From positions 1-64,000 of the forward strand of contig NZ_FNIE01000009.1 in assembly GCF_900103985.1 (NCBI RefSeq): a stretch of DNA of 64,000 nucleotides. The letters are read 5' to 3'. The notes under the pieces were generated by a model. It was not told the DNA's origin. It made no database searches and saw nothing but the letters and a program-made list of their open reading frames with translations. The stretch is from Actinacidiphila guanduensis (GTDB lineage: Bacteria; Actinomycetota; Actinomycetes; Streptomycetales; Streptomycetaceae). Both the position numbers and the translations under genes were made by a program. Of the stretch, positions 26,757 through 33,483 are shown one piece after another (position 1 is the first letter of the stretch; every line of letters starts with the position of its first letter).

Positions 26757-27192
26757 GGGGCGGGCTCCTTCCTCGAGCTTGCGAGCTCCTCGACATCCTC
26801 GACGTTCCTGCGGCCGTGCCGGTTCGCCCGGCGGCCGCACCGCGTCGTCGCGCCGGTCCGTCCCCGCGGGGTCGGCGGGGTCGGCGCCTGCGGCGGGCGG
26901 GGCGGGCTCAGCGGCGCGGCGGGCGTCGTGGGCCCAGGCCGTGGGCACGGCTTTCGGGTTTCGGGCCGAGCGTAAAACCTTGGCGCATATGAGCGAGCCT
27001 TGGACACAATGTCTACCGCACGCGGCACCGATTCCGCCCGCCGGGGCGGCGTACACGGCAGGCCCTTCTGCCTGTCCTTGTCTGCGTGAGTATCCGATGT
27101 TTCCAGGTGTTTCCAGATGTTTTCCGTGGGTTTCCGGCTGCCCGGCGCGTTACGGTGCTGGGGTCGGAACCCGCCATCCGGGGGAGAAGACC
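26757..27192. other. Divergent promoter region between DUF3558 and rtcB
   Basis: The 436 bases hold no gene I can support. The middle carries an A/T-richer stretch around 26980-27020, and the rtcB-proximal part carries four helically phased TTTCC elements, listed separately. Confidence 0.6.
27100..27136 (+). repeat. Four TTTCC elements phased at ~10 bp upstream of rtcB
   Basis: TTTCC occurs at 27100, 27110, 27121 and 27131, each followed by A/G-G. The 10-11 bp spacing puts them on one face of the helix, 60-95 bases before the rtcB start. They could be a repeated protein site or a bend; no known regulator is recognised. Confidence 0.5.
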
Positions 27193-28386
27193 ATGACGTA
27201 CACCGAGCTGCCCGGCGTCCGGGTGCCGATCAGGATGTGGGCCGACCCGGCCGGTGTCGAGGACGGCGCGCTGCGGCAGCTGCGGAACGTCTCCTCGCTG
27301 CCGTGGATCGAGGGCCTGGCCGTGATGCCGGACGTGCACTACGGCAAGGGGGCCACCGTCGGATCGGTGATCGCGATGCGCGATGCGGTCTGTCCGGCCG
27401 CCGTCGGTGTCGACATCGGCTGCGGGATGAGCGCGGTGAAGACCTCGCTGCGGGCCGGTGACCTGCCTGGCGACCTGTCCCGGCTGCGGTCGCGGATCGA
27501 GCGGGCCGTGCCGGTCGGCCGCGGCCTGCACGGCGAGCCGGTCGACCCGGCGGACCTGCCCGGGTACGCTGCCCGGGGCTGGGCGGGCCTGTGGGCGCGC
27601 TTCGGGGAACTCGCCGAGCCGGTGCGGCCGCGTGCCGAGCGCGCGGCCAAGCAGCTGGGCACCCTGGGCTCGGGCAACCACTTCATCGAGGTGTGCCTGG
27701 ACACCGAGGGCGCGGTGTGGCTCATGCTGCACTCGGGCTCGCGCAACATCGGCAAGGAGCTGGCCGAGCACCACATCGGCGAGGCGCAGCGGCTGCCCCA
27801 CAACCGCGACCTGCCCGACCGCGACCTGGCCGTCTTCGTCGCCGGCACCCCGCAGATGGCCGCCTACCGGCACGACCTGTTCTGGGCGCAGGAGTACGCC
27901 AAGCACAACAGGGCGGTGATGATGGCGCTGCTGCAGGACGTGCTGGCGCGGGAGTTCCGCAAGGCCCGGCCGTCCTTCGAGCCGGTGATTTCCTGCCACC
28001 ACAACTACGTGGCCGAGGAGACCTACGACGGGGTGGAGCTGCTGGTCACGCGCAAGGGGGCGATCCGGGCGGGCGGCGGCGAGTACGGGATCATCCCGGG
28101 CTCGATGGGCACGGGCTCGTACATCGTCCGCGGCCTGGGCAACACCGCGGCCTTCAACTCCGCCTCCCACGGCGCCGGCCGCCGCATGAGCCGCTCGGCG
28201 GCCCGCAAGCGCTTCACCGCCCGCGACCTGGCCGACCAGACCCGCGGCGTGGAGTGCCGCAAGGACTCCGGAGTGGTGGACGAGATCCCGGCCGCCTACA
28301 AACCGATCGACCAGGTCATAGCCGCCCAGCGCGACCTGGTCGAGGTGGTGGCCGAGCTGAGGCAGGTCGTCTGCGTCAAGGGCTGA
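27193..28386 (+). CDS. rtcB: RNA-splicing ligase RtcB
   Basis: The 397-residue enzyme joins RNA 2',3'-cyclic phosphate (or 3'-phosphate) ends to 5'-OH ends using GTP and manganese. Metal and GTP ligands are seen in GVDIGCGMSAV, GSGNHFIEV, LHSGSRNIGK and SCHHNYVAEE, and the guanylated histidine is His326 in NSASHGAGRRMSR. It is shorter than the ~480-residue archaeal enzymes, as usual for this bacterial clade. ATG 27193 follows GGGGAGAAG. No archease or RtcA neighbour is present. A hairpin terminator follows. Confidence 0.95.
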   Translation: MTYTELPGVRVPIRMWADPAGVEDGALRQLRNVSSLPWIEGLAVMPDVHYGKGATVGSVIAMRDAVCPAAVGVDIGCGMSAVKTSLRAGDLPGDLSRLRSRIERAVPVGRGLHGEPVDPADLPGYAARGWAGLWARFGELAEPVRPRAERAAKQLGTLGSGNHFIEVCLDTEGAVWLMLHSGSRNIGKELAEHHIGEAQRLPHNRDLPDRDLAVFVAGTPQMAAYRHDLFWAQEYAKHNRAVMMALLQDVLAREFRKARPSFEPVISCHHNYVAEETYDGVELLVTRKGAIRAGGGEYGIIPGSMGTGSYIVRGLGNTAAFNSASHGAGRRMSRSAARKRFTARDLADQTRGVECRKDSGVVDEIPAAYKPIDQVIAAQRDLVEVVAELRQVVCVKG

Positions 28387-28409
28387 ACCTGGCGGCTCCT
28401 CGCGAGGAA

Positions 28410-28434
28410 CGGGCCTCGGACGATTCGGGGCCCG
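28410..28434 (+). terminator. Candidate rtcB terminator
   Basis: An 8-bp stem with one G-U pair (28410-28417 with 28427-28434) lies 24 bases after the rtcB stop. It marks the left edge of the accessory peptide locus. Confidence 0.6.
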
Positions 28435-28606
28435 CCACATGACAGGCTGCCTGCCTCGGCTGCAGCCGACCGCCTTCGTCGCCTTCGTCTCAAGGCCGAC
28501 CATGACGACGTTGTTGTCTTCACGGACGGGCCGGTTCCGGAGCCCCTGGGACGGGGTCCAGGCCGGATTCGGCCCGCTCCGGTCCGTCCCTGCGGTGCCG
28601 CACGTG

Positions 28607-29497
28607 TCACGACAAACGGTGACTGTGGACCGGGGTAGTGACGACGAAGCCGAGTGACTTCAGCCCCTCGTCCTGGCAGAGGGCATCCGACGCGCCTCCG
28701 ACCTCGGTTTGGAGGAGCTGGTAGGCGGCACCGTGGTCCCGGCCCCACTGCATGGCGGCGCGCCACAGGGCTCGGCCGAGCCCTCGCCCCCGATGCTCGG
28801 GGAGGACTCCGAAATATTGCGGCATGAGCTGTGGTCGGCCGATGGCGTCGGGTCTGATCTCCATGGGGCCGATGGCCCCGGCTACCTTGCTGTCTGCTCT
28901 CGCCACGAGTACGGGACCGGCCGCGCCGGCCTCCATGCGGGAGTGGAGGAACGCGAAGCCGTCCTCCGCCATCCGGTGTGCGAAGTTGACGAAGTCCTTG
29001 CGGATCGGCGCTGTGAGATCGGTGAACGCTGAAACTTCCCGTCCGGCCGGAGGGCAGGGTCCGTCGAAGAAGTCGCGGAGCTGAATGCGGGTCCCCATGG
29101 CGAAGCGGGTTCCGTACTCAGGACCCAGGAACCGGGCAACGCGCGCGCCGCTCACTCCGTGGGCGGCACAGAGTTTCTGTGCCAGTTCGGCGGCCGCGAT
29201 GCGACTGCCGGGCCCGACTCCGTACGCGTAGACCTTGATGGTGCCGGTGCCCCGTTCGAGGAGAGTGGGGATCAGGGTCTCGCCGGGCCGGTGGGTGATG
29301 TGCTCGACCAGAACGCTTTCGGCCTTCGTGTCGGACCATCGGACATCTTTGTCGTACGGCAGGAAGCGTCGGCTTCCCGCGGTCCTCAGGATGTCGGCGA
29401 ACAGGTCGTCGGTGAGCACCGAGGGGTGCACGGGTCCGATGGTGGGAACGTAGGGGGCCGTTACCACTGGGCGGAGCCAGTCCCAACGGAAGCGCAT
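28607..29497 (-). CDS. GNAT N-acetyltransferase of the putative RiPP locus
   Basis: The 296-residue protein has a C-terminal GNAT domain with motif A in YFGVLPEHRGRGLGRALWRAA (acetyl-CoA pyrophosphate loop RGRGLG) and a final strand LKSLGFVV. The first ~150 residues do not match a fold I recognise; they include ERGTGTIKVYAYG and could bind a peptide. ATG 29497 has AAGGTG upstream; GTG 29506 is in frame. It is third in the minus-strand order maturase, peptide, acetyltransferase, after a hairpin. The likely role is acylation of the modified peptide, either maturation or self-protection. This is inference from position. Confidence 0.7.
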   Translation of the reverse strand: MRFRWDWLRPVVTAPYVPTIGPVHPSVLTDDLFADILRTAGSRRFLPYDKDVRWSDTKAESVLVEHITHRPGETLIPTLLERGTGTIKVYAYGVGPGSRIAAAELAQKLCAAHGVSGARVARFLGPEYGTRFAMGTRIQLRDFFDGPCPPAGREVSAFTDLTAPIRKDFVNFAHRMAEDGFAFLHSRMEAGAAGPVLVARADSKVAGAIGPMEIRPDAIGRPQLMPQYFGVLPEHRGRGLGRALWRAAMQWGRDHGAAYQLLQTEVGGASDALCQDEGLKSLGFVVTTPVHSHRLS

Positions 29498-29531
29498 GGA
29501 CCGCACCTTACTTGCGGATGGGGAGACGGCT

Positions 29532-29560
29532 CAGGCCCCGGCGTGGACTGCCGGGGCCTG
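29532..29560 (-). terminator. Hairpin between precursor peptide and acetyltransferase
   Basis: A perfect 10-bp G/C stem (29532-29541 with 29551-29560, 9-nt loop) begins 18 bases after the peptide stop codon. On the minus strand it could be a leaky terminator or a 3'-end stabiliser that sets precursor mRNA above the downstream gene, as is common in RiPP operons. Confidence 0.65.
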
Positions 29561-29578
29561 GCCGTGATCAGTTGGGGA

Positions 29579-29743
29579 TCAGTGGGGGTTGTCGTCGCCC
29601 GCGTTGCACGAGCACTTGACGGAGTCCATCACGTCGTCCAGATCGGCAACCGTGACGACGACGGGGGTGGAGACCCTGCTGGTGTCCGCTTCCGGGCGGA
29701 TGAACGCGGGCCTTGACATGATCTCTACGGCGACAGCGCTCAT
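29579..29743 (-). CDS. Putative RiPP precursor peptide (54 aa, CxC core)
   Basis: This short gene encodes MSAVAVEIMSRPAFIRPEAD at the start and ends VKCSCNAGDDNPH. The two cysteines (Cys44, Cys46) occur only in the last 11 residues, after an acidic stretch VADLDDVMD, the layout of a leader plus C-terminal core. Its ATG overlaps the radical SAM stop (ATGA) and AAGGAG lies 11 bases before it, within the end of the enzyme gene. No similarity to a named precursor family is recognised. The SPASM maturase next to it suggests a thioether or carbon-carbon cross-link at Cys or neighbours. A second in-frame ATG is codon 9. Confidence 0.75.
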   Translation of the reverse strand: MSAVAVEIMSRPAFIRPEADTSRVSTPVVVTVADLDDVMDSVKCSCNAGDDNPH

Positions 29744-30870
29744 GCGCTCACCATCTCCTTCGGTTGTCCGTGCTGGCAGTAGGTGATCAGTGGTGCCTTC
29801 GCCTCCTGGTACTGCTTGGCCAGCGGCCGGCACACCTTGCACGTGCTGGAGATGGCACAGCCTTGGCAGCCACCGGTGCGAAGCATGAGAGCGTCGGAGA
29901 TTCCGGACAGCCGGCGCAGGCCCTCAAGGCCCTCGGCCATGAGGTCGATCTGATCGTCCCGGCCGACCTTGCAGATGCTGACCTTGGCGTGGGGGTCGGC
30001 GTGGAAGAACGTGACTCCGGCGTTGCATCCGGTGAAGGCGCTGCGCTCGCGCAGGTGCTTGCTCGACTGGGCGAGCAGGCTTTCCGGGCCGCCGTGGATG
30101 GTGGGCGTCATGTTGGTGAAGACGTGGTGCTTCAGGCCCCAGTCCTCGGCGAGGCCGACCATGGCATCGATTTCGTGGGCGTTGTCGTTGGTGACGATGA
30201 TGTTGAGCCGGACGGGAAGGCCGGCCTCCCTGGCGGCGTCGATGCCGCGCTTGAACGCCTTCCAGGCCCCGCGTCGCCGGGTGAGCTGGTCGAAGCTCTC
30301 CTCCGTGGCGCCGTACACGCTGACCACCAACCGGTAGGCAGGGCACTCCTCGAACATCGTGAGGAGCGAGGTCTCCCAGAGGCGGGAGGCGTTGGTGGAG
30401 ACGGTGAGCATCATCCCCTGCGAGTAGGCGTAGCGGTACGCGTCCTGGAACTGCTTGTCGATCGTCGGTTCGCCGCCGGTGATCTGGAGCCACAGGACAC
30501 CGGCGTCCCGCATGATGTCCAGGAGCCTGACCTTCCGGTCCCAGGTGAGGCCGGAGAACTCCTTCAGCCCCAGGTAGCAATGCGTGCAGGCGAAGTTGCA
30601 GCCGAGGTTGATCTCCCAACTCGCTTTCGAGAACCCGTAGGAGGAGCGCTCACGGACGAGCACTGCCTGCGATACAGGCTTGGCGCCCAGATCCATGCCC
30701 CACACGCCTGCCGCGGTCTCGGCGAACCACGACGGGGACGGAGCGTTCGTGCGGGCGAGGGTGCGTAACTCCTCGTAGCCCGACTCGGGCAGACGTGCTC
30801 CCGCGGCACTACCAGGCCGTAAGGCCAAATAGCCGTCGAGGAAGGGGCTCACGATCAGGTCATGGACCAT
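29740..30870 (-). CDS. Radical SAM/SPASM peptide maturase
   Basis: The 376-residue enzyme has the radical SAM cluster motif CNFACTHC (Cys91, Cys95, Cys98), a GGE motif in LQITGGEPTID for SAM binding, and a C-terminal SPASM-type set of seven cysteines (282, 300, 335, 338, 344, 347, 365; the middle four as CX2CX5CX2C), predicting two auxiliary iron-sulfur clusters. The first ~80 residues could be a peptide-recognition element, which is a guess. ATG 30870 is preceded by AAAGGAG. TTA leucine codons are at codons 17 (30822-30820) and 35 (30768-30766), implying dependence on bldA. It is coupled to the precursor peptide by a 4-base overlap. Confidence 0.85.
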   Translation of the reverse strand: MVHDLIVSPFLDGYLALRPGSAAGARLPESGYEELRTLARTNAPSPSWFAETAAGVWGMDLGAKPVSQAVLVRERSSYGFSKASWEINLGCNFACTHCYLGLKEFSGLTWDRKVRLLDIMRDAGVLWLQITGGEPTIDKQFQDAYRYAYSQGMMLTVSTNASRLWETSLLTMFEECPAYRLVVSVYGATEESFDQLTRRRGAWKAFKRGIDAAREAGLPVRLNIIVTNDNAHEIDAMVGLAEDWGLKHHVFTNMTPTIHGGPESLLAQSSKHLRERSAFTGCNAGVTFFHADPHAKVSICKVGRDDQIDLMAEGLEGLRRLSGISDALMLRTGGCQGCAISSTCKVCRPLAKQYQEAKAPLITYCQHGQPKEMVSA

Positions 30871-31070
30871 CGGTCTCTCCTTTCCGGAGATTGCGGTTCG
30901 CCGGCCACCGACGCCCTCCGTGCGCTTTCCGGTGGCGCAAGCGGCGCTGACCGCTTGCTCGGCTTTCTTGCACGCACTACGCAACCGGCTGAGTACGGAG
31001 CGCGGTACCTTTGAGGCGGCGTCCGAAGTGGAAAGCGTGGAAAGCCCGTCCACACGCGGAGAGTGGCAGC
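30871..31070. promoter_or_regulatory. Divergent promoter/operator of the RiPP locus
   Basis: The 200 bases separate maturase and regulator. They contain a perfect inverted repeat GCAAGCGG-N6-CCGCTTGC (30937-30944 with 30951-30958) beside a second one, GCCACCG-N19-CGGTGGC (30904-30910 with 30930-30936). The first is a good candidate operator for the divergently encoded HTH protein. I could not assign -35/-10 boxes with confidence. Confidence 0.6.
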
Positions 31071-32426
31071 ATGGCTGAGCACGAGCCGAACCAAGGTCTC
31101 AGGGAACTTCTCAACGAGGCACGGTGGTCTCAGGCAGAGTCGGCTGCCGCGATCAACCGCGCTGCCGCAGAGGCCGGTGTTCCCGCGACCTGCGACAAGA
31201 GCAACGTGAACAAGTGGCTCGGAGGAACCCGTCCGCAGGCCCAGTGGCACCCCCTGATCGTCGAAGCGTTCTCGCGCCGGTTGGGCCGGCCGGTCACTCG
31301 TGCGGAAGCGGGTTTGCCGCCCTCGGTGGCCGAGACGGGGGCTCTCGCGGCGCTGACCTTGCCCGGGGACACTGTGGAGGGACTTGTCTCGATCGGAAGA
31401 GAAGACATGGACCCCTCACGCCGCAGGATTCTCACCACGATGCTCTACGCAGCCGCGTTACCTGTCCCCGCCTACATCGACCTGGCCGGCCGGGCCGAGG
31501 CGCATGCGAGCGGACGTACAAGGCGGGTCGGCGCAGGCGAAGTTGCGACCGTCCGGACGATGACCGACCGGATCGCCGACATCCTTGACGAACTCGGGGC
31601 GGGACACGCCCGGCCGATGGCTGCCGCCTTCCTGGTGAACACAGTGGCGCCCTATCTGCGCGCCGATGCCTCGGAGGCTGTGAAGAAGGACCTGCTCTCG
31701 GCCGCATCCGACCTCGTGTACCTCACTGGCTGGATGGCCATGTACGAGAAGGCGCACGGGCTCGGCCAGCGGTACTACGTGCAGGCGCTCCATCTGGCTG
31801 CTGACGCCGGGGACCATGTGACCTACTGCCGCACGCTCCGCGGAATGGCACTCCAGGCGGCCGATCTCCGGCACGCGAAGCGGGCGTTGGACCTCGCCGA
31901 CTCCGCCGCGGAGGCAGCGCCCAAGGCCGGCCCGCGGCTGCAGGCCTTCCTCGCCGGACAACAGGCCCAAGGCGCTGCCCTCGTCGGCGACAGGCGCATG
32001 GCTTTCTCCCGCTTGGCGCAGACACAGGCCGCTCTCTCGAAGGCCGACAACCGGCGCGACGCCATCGGCGGTTACGACCAAGCCGCCTACTTCTTCCACG
32101 TGTCCAGCGTGCTCTACGCCGTCGGCGACGTGCCCGGCTCCATCACAGCCATGCAGGACTCCCAGCGCGTGCGTCCCCCGATCGAGAAGCAAGGGCGTGC
32201 GCACGCGAGCGGCCTGATCGCGCAACGGCAGCTCGAAATCGGGCACGTGGAAGCGTCCTGCGAGACCTGGCACGGCTTCCTCGATGATTACGAGCACCTG
32301 TCCTCGTCCCGCGCCGACGAACACTTCGACGCCCTCCGGCGCCGCCTTCGCCCCCACGTGAAGAACCGGCACGCACGCGAGGTGTACGAGCGAGCCACCG
32401 AACTCGCCCGGCGGAAGGCGGCATAG
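31071..32426 (+). CDS. HTH regulator with TPR-like repeats, RiPP locus
   Basis: The 451-residue protein has an N-terminal DNA-binding domain (about 10-80; GLRELLNEARWSQAESAAAI, NVNKWLGGTRP, AFSRRLGRPVTRAEAGL) of a type frequent in Streptomyces, followed by a long alpha-helical region (about 150-440) rich in Ala and aromatic residues that looks like tetratricopeptide repeats. Such proteins often sense peptides or partner proteins. ATG 31071 follows GGAG at nine bases. Codon 130 is TTA (31458-31460), so translation should need the bldA tRNA. It is divergent from the maturase and probably controls it. Confidence 0.78.
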   Translation: MAEHEPNQGLRELLNEARWSQAESAAAINRAAAEAGVPATCDKSNVNKWLGGTRPQAQWHPLIVEAFSRRLGRPVTRAEAGLPPSVAETGALAALTLPGDTVEGLVSIGREDMDPSRRRILTTMLYAAALPVPAYIDLAGRAEAHASGRTRRVGAGEVATVRTMTDRIADILDELGAGHARPMAAAFLVNTVAPYLRADASEAVKKDLLSAASDLVYLTGWMAMYEKAHGLGQRYYVQALHLAADAGDHVTYCRTLRGMALQAADLRHAKRALDLADSAAEAAPKAGPRLQAFLAGQQAQGAALVGDRRMAFSRLAQTQAALSKADNRRDAIGGYDQAAYFFHVSSVLYAVGDVPGSITAMQDSQRVRPPIEKQGRAHASGLIAQRQLEIGHVEASCETWHGFLDDYEHLSSSRADEHFDALRRRLRPHVKNRHAREVYERATELARRKAA

Positions 32427-32517
32427 CCGCGGCGGCGGTGGCGGATCTGGTGAACTGGCCGCGGAATTGGCTAGGTTGTTGGTGTTTGACTGGACATCCG
32501 CAAGGGGGGCGGCGGCC

Positions 32518-33462
32518 ATGGGGCAGCAGCAGAAGACGTTTCGGGCCATCGAGATCGGTGACGGAAGCGACGGGCAGTGGGCTGCCCATACGCAGGCGCT
32601 GTGGCCGCTCGTCGAGGGGTGGATGACCGAGGAGGGCCGGACCTCGCAGGGTGCGGACCGTGCGCGCCGGCTGTTCGAGACGCACATGCCGGAGCTGGTC
32701 CCCGTGCTCGAGCGCCTCACCGGCCAACTCGACCGGCCCGACGGGGAGACCTTCCTCACCCTCGCGGCCTTGCGCCCCTTCTTCTCGGGCTGCACCCAGA
32801 TCGGTGCCGGCGGCACGCTGCTGCGCAACTACGACTTCAGCCCTGACGGCTGCGAGGGCACCATCGTCTCCTCCCACTTCCTGCGCCCGGTGATCGGGAT
32901 GCAGGACGCCGCCTGGGGCCTGCTGGACGGGATGAACGACGCCGGGCTCGCGGTCTCCCTCACCTTCGGTGGGCGGTTCGTCCACGGCCCGGGCTTCGCC
33001 GTCCTCATCGTCCTGCGCTACCTGCTGGAGACGTGCACCACCGTCGGCGAGGCGGTCGGCAAGCTGAAGTCCCTGCCGATCGCGATCCCGCAGAACGTCA
33101 CTCTGGTCGATCCCGAGCGGTCGCTGACGGTGTTCGTGGGGCCGGACATCCCGCTGACCGAGGCGCCGGACGCCTGCGCCGCCAACCATCAGCACCTGCC
33201 GGTGCCCGACGAGCAGGAGCAGTCCTCCCGGACCCAGGAGCGGCTGAGCGCCATCCGCGCGGCCGGTACGGACGTGGCGGCGATGCTGGAGCCGCCGCTG
33301 TACCAAACCGCGTACGACGAGTGGCTGGGAACCCTCTACACCGCCCATTACCGGCCCTCCGAGGGCCGGGTGACCTACTACTGGCCCGGCGACTCCTGGG
33401 AACAGTCCTTCGGCGACTTCGCTCCGGGCTCCCGCACCGTGGCCATCGGCCGGGCCGGCTGA
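32518..33462 (+). CDS. C45-family Ntn hydrolase/acyltransferase
   Basis: The 314-residue protein resembles the acyl-CoA:6-aminopenicillanate acyltransferase (peptidase C45) family. In RPFFSGCTQIGAGGTLLRNYDF the Gly91-Cys92 bond is the expected autoproteolysis site, making Cys92 the N-terminal nucleophile; the GTLLRNYDFS strand and a later MNDAGLAVSLTFGGR strand fit the fold. Natural substrates of bacterial members are mostly unknown amides or peptides. ATG 32518 follows AAGGGGGG. It lies 91 bases after the TTA-containing regulator in the same direction but has the higher G+C look of core genes, so a link with the RiPP locus is unproven. Confidence 0.78.
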   Translation: MGQQQKTFRAIEIGDGSDGQWAAHTQALWPLVEGWMTEEGRTSQGADRARRLFETHMPELVPVLERLTGQLDRPDGETFLTLAALRPFFSGCTQIGAGGTLLRNYDFSPDGCEGTIVSSHFLRPVIGMQDAAWGLLDGMNDAGLAVSLTFGGRFVHGPGFAVLIVLRYLLETCTTVGEAVGKLKSLPIAIPQNVTLVDPERSLTVFVGPDIPLTEAPDACAANHQHLPVPDEQEQSSRTQERLSAIRAAGTDVAAMLEPPLYQTAYDEWLGTLYTAHYRPSEGRVTYYWPGDSWEQSFGDFAPGSRTVAIGRAG

Positions 33463-33483
33463 GCCGATCGGCGGCGCGCCCGC

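Noticed and set aside
29579..29743. Peptide considered as a lanthipeptide (FxLD type) precursor
   Set aside because: There is no LanB, LanC or LanM enzyme or methyltransferase nearby, and the peptide lacks the Ser/Thr-rich core.
32518..33462. C45 hydrolase considered as fourth member of the RiPP operon
   Set aside because: It has its own ribosome-binding site, sits on the other strand from the maturase and has core-like codon use; kept only as a possible link.
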